From contig NC_045143.1 in NCBI RefSeq assembly GCF_008831285.2, positions 7,077,503-7,141,502 of the forward strand: 64,000 bases of DNA. The letters are read 5' to 3'. This stretch comes from Nymphaea colorata. Lineage: Eukaryota > Streptophyta > Magnoliopsida > Nymphaeales > Nymphaeaceae. Shown here piece by piece: positions 11,138 to 22,093 of this stretch. A program made the position numbers and the translations under genes. Each line of letters opens with the position of its first letter. Positions within the stretch are counted from its first letter, which is position 1. The notes under the pieces were generated by a model that saw nothing but the letters and a program-made list of their open reading frames with translations, made no database searches and had not been told where the DNA came from.

Positions 11138-12615
11138 CTAGACATAAAATTTATTGAGGTGAAGGGCATTAACAGGATCGGCAAGTTCCACCCCATCAGC
11201 ATCAATTAGTCGGTATGAATTGTGGGGCAAAGCTTCCTTAATGACATATGGGCCTTCCCAATTTGGTGCCCACTTGCCTCGTGGTCGCCCTCTCAGGTAC
11301 ACTGCAGATCGTAGGACCAAATCATTCACTTTGAACTGTCTCTCGATAACTGACTTGGCAAATTGTCTGGCTACCATTTGGCGATAAGCTTCAACATGTT
11401 GAGCCGCTTTTAGCCTCTTTTCATCTAGCAAATCGAGCTGCATTAGCCTTTTCTGCTGATATTGAGTAAGAGGGAGCTCTATGAGAGAAGCGAACTTCAA
11501 AGCATGTTTCAACACATGTAATGGTAGAACCACTTCTGTTCCATAGACTAGCTCTGCTGGAGTGGCATTTGTTGGAGTTCTCATAGTGGTACGATATGCC
11601 CATAGAGCGTTGTGCATCTTTTCATGCCAATCTTTTCCAGTTTCTACTGTCCGTTCCAAGATGCGGATTAGGATCTTGTTGGTAGCCTCTGCTTGTCCAT
11701 TGCCTTGGGGATTATAAGGAGCTGAAAAATGATGCGTGATGTGGTACTTGCTGCACAATTGCCTCATCTTTTCATTCTTGAAATGAGTTTCGTTGTCTGA
11801 TACTATATCATGAGGGACTCCAAATCTGCAAAGAAGATTTTTGTGAATGAATGACACTACATGACGTCCTTCCACTGTTCTGAGTGTGACGACTTCTACC
11901 CACTAGTTAAATAATCCGTTGCAACAAGAAAATACTTATGGCCGTTAAAAGCTGCAGGGGATATGGGTCCGACTACGTCAAAGACCCACATTGAAAATGA
12001 CCAAGAAGATGTCACAGAATGCAAGTGAGAGGCTGGGGCATGAATCACTGGAGCATGCAGTTGGCATTCTTTGCATCTTTTGACAAATTGGTGACAATCT
12101 TTTTGCACGGTAGGCCAATAATACCCTACTCGAATTATTTGTTTGGTGAGGGTTTGGTAACCAACATGGCCTCCACAATCTCCTCGATGTGATTCTTCGA
12201 TTACTTCCTTTGCGTCATCTTCGTCAAGGCACCGAGAGTATTCAGTGCTAAATCCACGTCTGTATAATATCCCTGCTAGGATAAAGTACCTCGCTGACAT
12301 ACATTGTATTGCTTTTTGTTCATTTTTAGGCATTTCAGTCGGGAATTCTCCGCTTTCAATGTACCTTTTGATGTCATGGTACCAAGGCGTATTCCCCCAT
12401 TGGATATGATGAACATGCGCCATCATTTCAAAATCAGGGTGTTCTAATTTTTCGATCTCAAAAGAACGGATTGCTTCATTGGTGTGAAAAGTGATGGTCG
12501 ATCCTAAGCTCGCGAGGCCATCCACAATAGGGTTACCTTTTCTCTTTATGTGAGCCAGTTGTACTTCTTCGAATTGACAGATTAAGGAGGTAGCAATTTC
12601 TTTATATGACACCAA
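11138..12615 (-). pseudogene. Gypsy 1 integrase
   Basis: The N-terminal part (11896-12615) has the HHCC zinc finger (HRGDCGGH, then CKECQ) and the first catalytic Asp (VFDVVGP). The C-terminal part (11138-11875) has the second Asp (IVSDNETHF), the catalytic Glu (GQAEATNKI) and the Gypsy integrase C-terminal region (GRPRGKWAPNWEGPYVI). A one-base frame change near 11890-11905, after ATDYLTS, splits the two frames. A TGA at 12631-12633 in place of a Trp codon separates it from RNase H in the same frame. All three acidic residues are present. Confidence 0.92.
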
Positions 12616-12633
12616 CTTTTCATCTTTGACTTG

Positions 12634-13734
12634 TCATTCTCCATTCACTTGGTTTATAATAAGCTGAGAGTCGTCGAAGGCATGCACTCTTTTCACTTGA
12701 AAACTCAATAAAGAACGAAGTCCTTGTATGAGGGCTTCATATTCAGCCATGTTATGGGTACATGGAAAATCAAGTTTCAAAGAGTACGGGATCATTTCGC
12801 TTTCTGGAGTGATGAGTAAGATGCCTATGCCTGCTCCCATCACATTTCTGGACCCATCAAAATACATCTTCCATGTCGGAACCGTTTCCAATCTTAGTAC
12901 ATGTTCATCTGGAAACTCATCATTTATTTTGATTTCTTCGTATTGAGGGAAGTCTGCTAACTGATCCGCAATTGTTTGTCCTTTGATTGACTTTTGAGAC
13001 ACATATTCAAGATCATATTGCATCAACAAAACTTGCCATTTGGCGATACGCCCGTTAAAGAATGGTTGTTCCAAGATGTACTTGAGAGGATTTAGTTTGG
13101 AGAGTATCTTGACCTCACAAGCTAATAAATAATGTCTCAACTTCTGACACATCCAAACCAATGCCAGACAAGTTTTCTCTATTGGAGAGTACTTCTTTTC
13201 GTACTGAACAAAAGTCTTGCTAATGTAATAGATTGCATGTTCGATGCGACTTTCTTCCTCATATTGTGCCAAAAAGCCGCCACATGCTGACTCATTCACT
13301 GTGATGTAAAGCAGCAATCGTCTACCCAACGTTGGTGGTTTTAGAATTGGTGGATTTAGAAGGTATTTCTTGATCCTTTCAAATGAATGTTGGCATTCAA
13401 AACCCCATTCAAACTTGACACTTTTCCTCAGCAGCTGGTTGAATGGCTCGCATCTCATGACCAGATTGGAAATGAATCGTCTGATGGATTGGATTCGTCC
13501 TTGCAAGCTTCGCAACTCCTTTATATTGGTAGGTGGTGGCATATCGATTATTGCCTTAGCTTTTGTAAGATCCATTTCAATTCCCTTCTTACTGACCATG
13601 AAGCCCAACAGTTTGCCTGACTCAACCCCAAACACACATTTTTGAGGATTCAGGCGAAGCTTGTACTGTAAAAGCCTCTCGAATACTTGGGCAAGAGTTT
13701 CAATGTGATCTTCTCTTATCTTGGATTTGATCAA
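12634..13734 (-). pseudogene. Gypsy 1 reverse transcriptase end plus two RNase H domains
   Basis: 366 aa following the YIDD catalytic box. It contains the RT connection and thumb (about 1-110), a Gypsy-type RNase H (YYISKTF, YSPIEKTCLAL, LRHYL; about 165-215), the linker QSIKGQTIADQLADFP-like segment, then a second RNase H resembling the archaeal type (YFDGSRNVMGAGIGI, MAEYEALIQGL; about 290-360). Two RNase H domains in one Gypsy protein is a marker of plant Tat elements. Translation starts mid-domain, so the listed start is only where the open frame begins. Confidence 0.9.
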
Positions 13735-14612
13735 TATGTCATCGATATATGCATCTGGTCATGGAAGATGGCGGCTATGGCTCTTTGATAGGTTGCTCCA
13801 GCATTCTTCAACCCAAATGGCATTACCGTGTAACAAAAAGTGCCCCAGGGTGTAGTAAAAGCGGTCTTAGGTTAATCTTTGACTGCTAATTTGATCTGAT
13901 TATATCCCGAATATCCATCCATGAAAGAAAACATTGCATGGCCTGCAGTACTGTCTACCAACAGATCAATGTTTCGAAGAGGATAATCATCATTCGGTGT
14001 GGCTTTCAAGTCTCGAAAGTCAATACACAACCTGACTTTACCATTTTTCTTAGGGACCTCCATGATGTTCGCCAACCATTCGGGGTAATCAATGGCACGA
14101 ATGAATTTTGCCTTTAGCAAGTCCTCTAGTCCTTCTTTTACAGGGCCTTCTAGTCGAGGGTCAAGCTTGCGTAATTTTTGCTTAATCGGCTTGCAGTTAG
14201 GATTTAAGGGCAAACGATGTTCGACCAACTGGGGGTCTAAGCCTGGCATATCTTCATAAGTCCAAGCAAAAGCTTCTTGGTTACTTATAAGAAAGTCCAC
14301 CAATCTTTTATTCTCATCCACTGACAAACTGGTGCCAATTTGAAGAATTTTAGGATCTTCACTGGTTCCAATATTAATTTCTTCAATTGGATCATTAACC
14401 AAGGATGAGGGATGTTCTTGTTTTTTAATCTGAGTGAATTCTGGTAATTCTGACTCGGGTATTGTCATAGAATCCCTTTCACCGACTACTTGTTCGATAA
14501 ATGCTTTCTGGGGAGACTTCTGCGGAAAAAGAATAAACTGAGACATATTGAGTTCTGACATCCTGTAAAGAGGATAAAGGAAAGAGTTGGACGAAATTAA
14601 AATTGACAACAA
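13735..14612 (-). pseudogene. Gypsy 1 reverse transcriptase, N-terminal part
   Basis: Open from 14612 to 13872: VRLCIDFRDL and FSFMDGYSGYNQI (first catalytic Asp) identify Gypsy RT. After the KD at the end of this frame comes TAA (probably from a Gln codon), then a readable stretch with FCYTVMPFGLKNAGATYQRA. The YIDD box at about 13738-13750 lies in a different frame. At least one stop and one frameshift therefore fall inside the polymerase. Confidence 0.9.
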
Positions 14613-14758
14613 AAGATTACTTGCATTGCATATAAAAAAAGTTCTTAGTTCATAGAATGGGTCCCCTCATGAGACCAGACAAAAAGATGTTTAAAAATTA
14701 CAAAATTCATGGGAGGATTTGAAATAAAAGTGAATACTATTAGCCCCCAAGATCTTCT

Positions 14759-16189
14759 TTAAATTCCTTCATGATATCCCAATCCTCTCGTGTTCATCTG
14801 AAAAGGGATGCCAATTGGCTGCAAGATGCCATCTTCATTTTTTCTGAGGCTAGTGAATGGACGGTAGCCGCCTTTCAGAAGCAATTGAAAACTCTTAGGG
14901 TTTTTCATGAAATGAACATACAATGGGTGTTCTCGGTAACTTGCACGATTGCTTGAAATAGTATAAGCATTCTTGGATGGTTCCCCTATCTCCATGTTCT
15001 GCATCCATTCTTCCAAAGGTCTGTAATTTGTTGTTCTTATGCTCGGTACATCCACCGGATCAATTGGCCTAGGGAGCATTGGTTGCACTAGCCTTTCGGT
15101 TGGATCCTCAGCACGTATAGTGATGACTGATGTGCCAAAATTCCATTTGAGGCATTGATGAAGAGTGGATGAGACTCCTCGTATTTGGTGGACCCAGGGT
15201 CGTCCTAAAAGTAAGTTATATGATGGTGGCACATCTACCACATGGAAGACAATGTGATGACTAGTATTTTCGATGGTCACGTTCATATCGAGAGTACCTT
15301 TGCTGTTCATGCTTCGGCCTTCATATCCATAGATCTTGATATCATTTGAGCGATATTTGTCTTCACGAAACCCCAATGTTTTGGCCGTGAGATCAGGATA
15401 AATATTCAGACCACTTCCTCCATCAATCAAAACATGTGGCACCGTCATCCCATTAACCCGAACAACGATGTAAAGTGCATCTTCATGGAAATATCCCCAT
15501 TTTGAGAGGTCTTTTTCTGAGAAGGTAATTGACTGATTTTTAGAAGCTTGAACCGAGTCTCCCTCATCCATACGCTCTTCCAAGGGGAGAACGTCCAAAT
15601 AGCATGGATCTTCATCTGAGGAGTCATTTGATGATTCGTCGCCTTGTAAGATAAAAGTCTTCGGAAACATGGGAAGTTTCTTGGGCAAACTTTCTATCCT
15701 GCCATTCATCATAGCAATGAAATTTAGAGGTTCCTTACCTTGGTCTACCACCATGACTTTGTGTGAACTGCTCCCAATATAAGGTCGAATGTGCTCTTGT
15801 GGATGGTACGGAAGTGGAGTGCCTGTAGTGATCATGGCCACTGCCGCCTTTTCATGGTCAGGGAATGGATTCTTTAGTATCTCAGGGGTGCTATCATCAC
15901 AAATCTTGAGATCTTTGTTGATGAAGTCTTGAATAATATTTTTAAGGACAAAACAATCCTCAGTGTCATGACCAGGGGTACGATGAAACTTGCACAGTTT
16001 TTCTTTATTTCCTCCCATCATTTTCGGAGGCTCTGATACTTTTGGCAAGACGATAGTTCCTTTGGTGAGAAGGTATTCCAGGATCTTCTCCCGAGACTGG
16101 CTCAGAGGAGTGAATTTCCGGTCGTAGCTCCAACTTGGGTGTTTGTTTTTCCTTTCATCGTCGCCTTTGAGAAACTGCGTGTTCTTCAA
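14759..16189 (-). pseudogene. Gypsy 1 gag C-terminus and aspartic protease
   Basis: 476 aa. A CHC-type knuckle-like motif (CKFHRTPGHDTEDC) lies near residue 70, and the protease active site HVLIDGGSGLNIYP near 255-270. DGGS in place of DSG/DTG is common in Tat elements. The end (NMEIGEPS and following) leads towards RT across a gap. The frame starts at a 56-bp tandem duplication that separates it from the rest of gag. Confidence 0.88.
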
Positions 16190-16243
16190 CTTGGGTGTTT
16201 GTTTTTCCTTTCATCGTTGCCTTTGAGAAACTGCGTGTTCTTC
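16132..16243. repeat. 56-bp tandem duplication in Gypsy 1 gag
   Basis: 16132-16187 is repeated at 16188-16243 with one mismatch. Since 56 is not a multiple of 3, gag shifts frame, and the peptide NTQFLKGDDERKNKHPS is encoded twice in different frames. Confidence 0.92.
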
Positions 16244-17619
16244 TTGAAAGTGACTTCCTTGTCATGCTTGTAGTTATTGCCATGGTCCTTTCTAATGCCA
16301 GCATTGGCTATGAAGTGTGCGGGCAACTGTGTCCTTCCTCCTTTCTTTCCATCTTCTTTGTACTTAGGAGCAATAATTCCATCAAAATCTCCTTCCTCAA
16401 TTCCTTCTTCTATCGAGTTTGCTTGTTCAATCAACTCGGCAAAGGTTTTGATCGGGGCATTGCGGATAAGACTTTTCAAGGGTTGGGCAAGATTTTTTCT
16501 GATGAGTGACAAGACTTGTGTCTCAGAAATGGGCTCCTTCATCTTATTGCATTGAATTCTCCATTTTTGGATGAATTCCCGAGCCTTTTCTCCCTATTTC
16601 TGATGAAGACTGCAAATGGTACTGAGGGTTGGAGCCATGGGAGCATTTTATTCAAATCTTTCAACAAACATGTTAATCAACTTGTCAAACTCCTTCAGCT
16701 CGATTGGATTGACATTTTCTTTGTACCACTGCGCGGCAATGCCTTCAAGACTTCTTGAAAAATATCGAAACAAAGCTCTGTTATTTGTCCGAATTTTGTA
16801 GCAATCATTGAAAAAGGTTGAAAGATGAACGTGTGGGCAAGTGGTTCCATCATATCTGATGAATTCTCTAGGCAAGCCTTTCACGTCTTCTTCCCCTTCA
16901 ATGCCAAGGTAGTAGTCCTCACATGAATATGAACGCTTCCCCTTCCCCCTAAGCTCAAGATTGTTCATTCTTTTCTCTATTTCATAGAATCTGCGCTTAG
17001 TCGGACTTTCATCATCACTTGATTCGACCAATTCTAGCTTGGTCTTTTCTTTCTTGTCCTTGATCTCCTTTACTTTTTCTTCAGAACTCTCACTGTCTGA
17101 GCTACTGCTAGGGATGTACTTCTTGGTCTTTTTGCCTTTCTTGGTAGACTTTCTCTTCCTTTTGGGCTTCTCTTCCGAACTTTCAGTGGTGATAGGACTA
17201 GGTGAGCTGCTTTCTATCATAATTTCTTTTCGCTTTTTGCTTTTCTTTGTTGTCTTTTTCTTTTTGAGAGGAAGCAGTTCCGGTTTTTCTTCCTTACTAA
17301 TTGCCAAATCCAAACAAAAATAATCTTCATCCTGATCTGTAGGAGAGGACTTATTCTTCTTCTTCTTTCTTTTCTGCTTGGCAGCCTTTTCATTCTCGGG
17401 TTCTGGAGTAACCATCAAGGCCTTTTGCTCTTCTTGCTCTTTCATGAATCGCTCCATGAACAAACGAAACATATGGTAAGCTTCTGGCTCGATTGCTGGT
17501 AGGCCAAGTGTTTCTGGCCGGAGTTCAGAAGATGAAACCTCATTCTGAGGAGCTTGCTTAACTTGCGATCTAGTTTCAACCATCTTGTTGGCTTTCAAGT
17601 ATTCACCTCTATGACACAA
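16186..17619 (-). pseudogene. Gypsy 1 gag, N-terminal and capsid part
   Basis: The first part (16648-17619, 323 aa) has a Lys/Glu/Ser-rich N-terminal half with a coiled, charged composition, then the retrotransposon gag core (LPREFIRYDGTTCPHVH, AAQWYKENV, FDKLINMFVERF). The second part (16186-16542) continues gag (ISETQVLSLIRKNLAQPL). Breaks at about 16543-16650 and at the 56-bp duplication prevent a single product. It would form the particle shell. Confidence 0.88.
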
Positions 17620-17852
17620 GAAAATAGAGTTATTGGACGGAAATGATCACAAAATGAAGGTTCGTATTGCATTACAAGTTTTAAAAGTTATATCCAAAGA
17701 TACTAATAAAGATGACAAAGACAGAAGAAATACAAAGTTGACAACATAAAACTTTTAGGGAAGGATGGATGGCGGTCGGTTGGCATCCCACCACTCAGCA
17801 TATTCCTTCTTCACCACTGGGCCTATGAACAAAGTGTATGATATCTGTGTTT

Positions 17853-18974
17853 TCATTCTTGTCGAGCTAATGCAAACAATGCCGTCCATTGAGAAGAACC
17901 AAGGTCGAATTCGGGAATAGCTCCAATTGGTGCATGCACAGAGACCATCTTTTGCCTTTGAGAGAACTGTCTCATACATCTATCAGCACAATAATCAACT
18001 ATGAAGTAAGGGCCCAAGAGTGTAGTACGCCCATGATGATGGTGAGTGTATCGGGGTAGGCTCTGCCGATGATCACAATAATCCCAAATGATATCTCCTT
18101 CATTCAATTGCTCGATCAAACGACGGTATTGCTCCAAGGTTGTCAATGATCCACCAGTGTTTCTGAATAGACTGGCTTGGGGTCCCGCATGCTTGAGGAA
18201 CCACAATTGTAAAGCATATATGCATCCTTCTATGAAGTCGATATCTCTAATGGTAAAGCGGGTGAGTCCTCGGTAAAGGAAGGCTAAGGCTGTCATTGCT
18301 ACTGACAAGTGTCGGGTTCCTCTATGCCCCCATACTCGGAAAAGTTGGGCAATACGGACATCTAAAAGGTCACTTCCATCAGTAAAAAGGGTCACTCCTA
18401 CTGTGCAGAGCATCATACAATGTTTAATTCTCCCTATGGCTTTTCGAGGTAGGGTAGAAGGTTCAACATAGGTTCCAAATTCCTCATACAATTTTTTCTT
18501 GTTGATGCTTTGATTTTCACGGTTTTCTACTAAATGCCAAGTTTTTCGTCCAGTAAAGTGAGCAATGAGGTCATTTGCATTGACCTTGGTTGGGTTCATC
18601 AGGAATTGTTTTTCCCATAGATCATTTGGGTCACAAGTTGGGGTAGGGAGGTCTAGTATTTCGACAAATTCATCTAGTAATATTGTCATTTCTCCCCATG
18701 AAAACCAAAAAGAAGAGGTCCTTGGGTTCCAACGCTCGGCGATTGCATGTACCAAATTTCCATCAACTGACTGCATTCCTCCAGCTGCCACTGTCTCTAG
18801 CCCGCATTCTTCAAAGTAAGAAGGAAACATCCGAGAGAAGGTGGGATACCAAGTCCGATACCATTCGGGAGTCAAAGGTTTAGACTCAAGAGAAATGTAG
18901 GTGGACCGTTCGAGACCTTCCCCAAAGAGGATGTGATCATAAGGGAATGTGACACCATGTTGGAAAGAATACAT
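17853..18974 (-). CDS. Extra ORF of Gypsy 1: plant mobile domain protein
   Basis: An open 373-aa frame with no internal stop, located between the 5' LTR and gag on the element's coding strand. Features resembling the plant mobile domain (aminotransferase-like, PF10536) are RWNPRTSSFWFSWGEMTILLDEFVEILDLP, LIAHFTGRKTW, RHLSVAMTALAFLYRGL and WFLKHAGP. Plant mobile domains occur in transposable elements and in host proteins such as MAIN/MAIL1; their biochemical role is not settled. It is the only large Gypsy frame here that is still intact. The call is by motif memory, not by a search. Confidence 0.75.
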   Translation of the reverse strand: MYSFQHGVTFPYDHILFGEGLERSTYISLESKPLTPEWYRTWYPTFSRMFPSYFEECGLETVAAGGMQSVDGNLVHAIAERWNPRTSSFWFSWGEMTILLDEFVEILDLPTPTCDPNDLWEKQFLMNPTKVNANDLIAHFTGRKTWHLVENRENQSINKKKLYEEFGTYVEPSTLPRKAIGRIKHCMMLCTVGVTLFTDGSDLLDVRIAQLFRVWGHRGTRHLSVAMTALAFLYRGLTRFTIRDIDFIEGCIYALQLWFLKHAGPQASLFRNTGGSLTTLEQYRRLIEQLNEGDIIWDYCDHRQSLPRYTHHHHGRTTLLGPYFIVDYCADRCMRQFSQRQKMVSVHAPIGAIPEFDLGSSQWTALFALARQE

Positions 18975-19787
18975 CTTGAATGATGACTTTAAAAGATAAA
19001 GATTGAATTAGTGGAAAACATTGACTAGGTTGACAAAGACAATATGAGGTAGATGTGTGGAATGAGGTTGCAAATCATCACATAAGGTTTCACGCATATC
19101 AACATCTATCATGAACTAATTTTCTTTTTTTGTTTTTAGAAAATTGGGTATAGGAACCTAATTGAGATAATTTTGTGTCATGATAATCCGATATCAAGTT
19201 ATGCTTATATACCTTAGCCAAATGGCTTAGTACGAGCATAGATTCTTCCTTAGGCAACTAAGGGTAGAGTTCATCAACTTCTTCTTGATCACTCGTCGAT
19301 ATACCATAAATTACCACTCATGACACTAACGAGGGGGCTTTCCCGCCCAAGGTGTGGTCTAGTTGTAAGGCTTAGTCTTGTGCTACCGCCAAAGACCAAG
19401 CCCGGCAACATGATGACCGGGACAAATAGGTATGAGGAATTTTGAAATACGAGAAATCATATAAAATGAGTTGTCTCTAATGCAATGTTGCCTAAGTTTG
19501 AAGATTAAAATAGAAGAGCAAACATGGTTTTCAAGCAACTCCTAAATTCAGAAGGGTGGTATGTGATCATAGATATGTGTGAACATGATTGATCCTTCTC
19601 AATTAGTCTCATGTGCAAGAAAACAATCACAATCACCAAATAATGCAATGAAATGCCAATGAGGTCGAGGCCAAAATAGGGGACATGCTTTATCACTGGC
19701 AATATATGAGATATTCAAATTAGTGAAAATGCATCAATTATAATCATAGCCAAACGATGACGGGTCCCATCATGGTCGCCATCTGTT
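18975..19787 (-). other. Gypsy 1 leader with candidate primer-binding site
   Basis: No gene seen. Beside the LTR, minus strand 19781 to 19763 reads TGGCGACCATGATGGGACC. It begins with TGG (complement of the tRNA CCA end) six bases inside the LTR, so it is a plausible primer-binding site. I did not assign the tRNA. Confidence 0.5.
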
Positions 19788-21432
19788 TGCATCCCAAAAT
19801 ATTGGTTGGTTTTGGAGTGCTCTAGAAAAATGAGGTTTTTGTTTTGAAAGAGGAAAGAAAGGGACTCGCCCGTCGGTATGAGGATCGACTGTTCCCGGCG
19901 CCTTTACCGGGGGTAATCAACCCAAGGGCTATGTTTATCATTGATGCATTTTGTTTTAACTTAAACATCTTTTTGATTCTATATGCGGTGTAGAAAATAT
20001 TGAAAGTTTGAAGTTTCAAACTTTTGAAAAGGTTCTTAAAGAGTTGCTTAAAAATGTGAAATGTTTTGAGGAAAAAGTGGGACTAGTAAATATCATTTGA
20101 GAAGCTTGTGAAATCATTTTGAAATTACTTTAGTATTCTCTTAAGACTTTAAGTAGGTTTGAGATTTTGCTCTAATTCGATTACCACCTAGCTAGAGCTT
20201 CATCCCTTCTTGCTTAAGTTCTTTTGGAGAGGTGCTTGTGATCATAAGTGAAATAAAGTGGGTGAGAATGCATGGATGCATTTACCCTATATGATTGAAA
20301 GAATGTAAAACATTCCTACCACAACATTCATCTAAAGTCATTCCTACCACAACATACATATAAGATTTTTTTTTTGTAAATATAATATATATGAAGGAAA
20401 AGTTTTTGAAAATGGATTGGGATTGTAGACCGTCAAGCATGATTCCAACATTGAGTCATTACTTGGTTTGTGGTCTTAACGAAGTTGGTAAATAGAAAGT
20501 TCGTGAGAGGAGAATGTTAAGAAGAATACAAGAGATAAAAGCACTCTTATGAAAAGAAAGAGAGAGATAGAGAAAGACATGCATACATGTGTACGTACCA
20601 TAACGTATACACATATATAAAAGCTTAAGAGAAAAAGATGTATTGATTTGAAGAAAAAGAGAGATTTTAGAGGGAAAGAAAAATATTATACATATATATG
20701 GGTATGGGAAATTTTATAAGAGAAGATATTTGTCTTGAAAAGATGAATAAATATTTGAAAGAGAGGAAATGGAGCACATGTACATACATATTCATGCACA
20801 TATGAAAATTTATAAAATGGAAAGTGAGAGCATAGAGAGAGAAAGATGGGGGGTCATCATGTTGGCATTGATGTATATAACATGTATATACATTCATACC
20901 TTCACAAGATTAGAAATCAATGAACAACTTAAAATTACCAACTTCAAGTTTAATGTGGGCCGGAGGAGAGCTTGGACTCATGCAAGAGTTTAAGCTAAGT
21001 CCCTAAGGCCATGTTAGAAGGTTCATTTTGAAAATGTTTTGGAAAATATGATTTATATAAGCATAAAATGTTATTATTTAGTTTGTTGTAAGAGATATAT
21101 TTCTTCCACCGTTGGGTATGAAAGAAAACAAGCAACATAACGAGACACTCGTTAGGGTTCCTAATGGGATGATTAAGAAGGAAATTAGCGCAAAATGACA
21201 TGCAAATGCATATTAAAAGTAGTATTTTGGATTTCATTTGGATCTAAAAGTTGTATTTTGGATTTAATTTGGATCTAAGAGTAGTACTTTGGATTTAATT
21301 TGGATCTGAAAGTTGTATTTTGGATTTAATTTGGATCTAAGAGTTGTATTTTAGATTTGAATCTTGTGCCTAAATTTGAATTTTGCACTTGGATAAAACA
21401 TCATAGTCCTTTAGAAAAATTTGGGGTGATTA
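19788..21432 (-). repeat. Gypsy 1 LTR, shortened (5' in element orientation)
   Basis: Matches 7293-8722 and 10416-10633 of the partner LTR. The join at about 21214-21217 fuses CATATTAA to AAGTAGTATTTTGG. The outer end reads GATTA followed by GATCCCCC rather than GATTACA, so the terminus is damaged. Confidence 0.88.
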
Positions 21433-21698
21433 GATCCCCCTTTAACGGAAGTCCGTCCAACGACTTCCCCTTTCCCTATTGGCTTGGTTTCACAGAACCG
21501 GGAAGAATACCTGACTGCAGGGCTGAAAAAAAAACCGGACGACATCAACCAGAAACGAATGCCCGACGGCATTCACCCAACGTTGATCCCAAAACGTCCA
21601 AACCATTAAGCCCTAGTTTCTGCCCTATTCCTTTTGCGTGAAAACAGTATGCAAAAGAGAAACGCACAGCGGAAACATGGAGTCGGCCCATAACCCAT
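21433..21698 (-). other. Remaining Copia 1 leader
   Basis: Sequence between the nested Gypsy and the Copia 1 5' LTR. No standard initiator-methionine primer-binding site is evident next to 21699. The minus strand after the LTR reads ATGGGTTATGGGCC. The LTR-initiated reading frame ends here at 21625. Confidence 0.5.
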
Positions 21699-21918
21699 TG
21701 TTGGAGCTTTGCGAGGAATCTAGATAGCGGACAAACAAAAATACAGAAATCGAACAAACATTCATGGATCCATGTGTTTCATATAGGGCGGAAGAAGAAC
21801 CTGTAGAGGCGACCGCCGATTTAATGTCGGCGGCTGTGGGAAGAACGGCTACAGTCCCCATAGAGTCGTTCCCCAGCGGCATTGGCGGTGGCGGCAATGG
21901 GTTTCTCTCCTCAGCCAT
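21625..21918 (-). CDS. ORF starting inside the Copia 1 5' LTR, poly-proline
   Basis: A 97-aa frame beginning MAEERNPLPPPPMPLGNDS inside the LTR and ending just beyond it. The partner LTR (1088-1378) has the same frame with eight prolines instead of four, and this 12-bp difference is the whole LTR length difference. It may be a short upstream ORF, or an LTR-encoded first exon of gag joined by splicing; neither is shown. Function unknown. Confidence 0.35.
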   Translation of the reverse strand: MAEERNPLPPPPMPLGNDSMGTVAVLPTAADIKSAVASTGSSSALYETHGSMNVCSISVFLFVRYLDSSQSSNNGLWADSMFPLCVSLLHTVFTQKE

Positions 21919-22093
21919 AGCAGCCCAGTGATGGGGACAGGCAATTCACGTATGGCTAAGGAGACCGATTACCCAGACGGTAAAAGCTGAATGTGTCTCA
22001 CACCATCACAAGACACGAGTATTTATACTTAGGGTCCGAAACGGATATGGACCCGTATCGACGCAGGAATATCCAGATGAGGAAATCCCAACA
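21699..22093 (-). repeat. Copia 1 LTR, 5' copy in element orientation
   Basis: 395 bp, TGTTGGAGC to TCCCAACA. Pairs with 1147-1553 and is followed by the CAATG duplication at 22094-22098. Confidence 0.92.

Larger units (their letters stand above)
7293..21432 (-). mobile_element. Gypsy 1: Tat-type Ty3/Gypsy element nested in Copia 1
   Basis: A 14.1-kb element on the minus strand with long LTRs (7293-10635 and 19788-21432). Minus-strand order is an extra plant-mobile-domain ORF, gag, protease, reverse transcriptase, two RNase H domains, integrase. The order RT-RH-IN defines Gypsy. A second RNase H and an extra ORF before gag are features of the plant Tat lineage (Ogre and relatives). Stops and frameshifts in every major domain make it non-autonomous. 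Its outer right end lacks a clean TTACA terminus, and no perfect target duplication adjoins both ends. CTATT precedes the left LTR and recurs at 21476-21480. Confidence 0.9.
1147..22093 (-). mobile_element. Copia 1: Ty1/Copia LTR retrotransposon with nested Gypsy
   Basis: A minus-strand Copia element with LTRs at 1147-1553 and 21699-22093, both running TGTTGG to CCAACA or a near match, with flanking CAATG duplications. Without the Gypsy element nested at 7293-21432 it is about 6.8 kb. Gene order on the minus strand is gag, protease, integrase, reverse transcriptase, RNase H, which defines Copia. The polyprotein is broken by several frameshifts and stops, so the copy cannot move by itself. It lies inside the last exon of kinase copy 1. 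The two LTRs differ at a few per cent of positions by eye, so it is not very recent. Confidence 0.93.

Noticed and set aside
17039-17323. 94-aa hydrophobic plus-strand frame as a membrane protein
   Set aside because: It is the complement of the Lys/Glu-rich Gypsy gag N-terminus.
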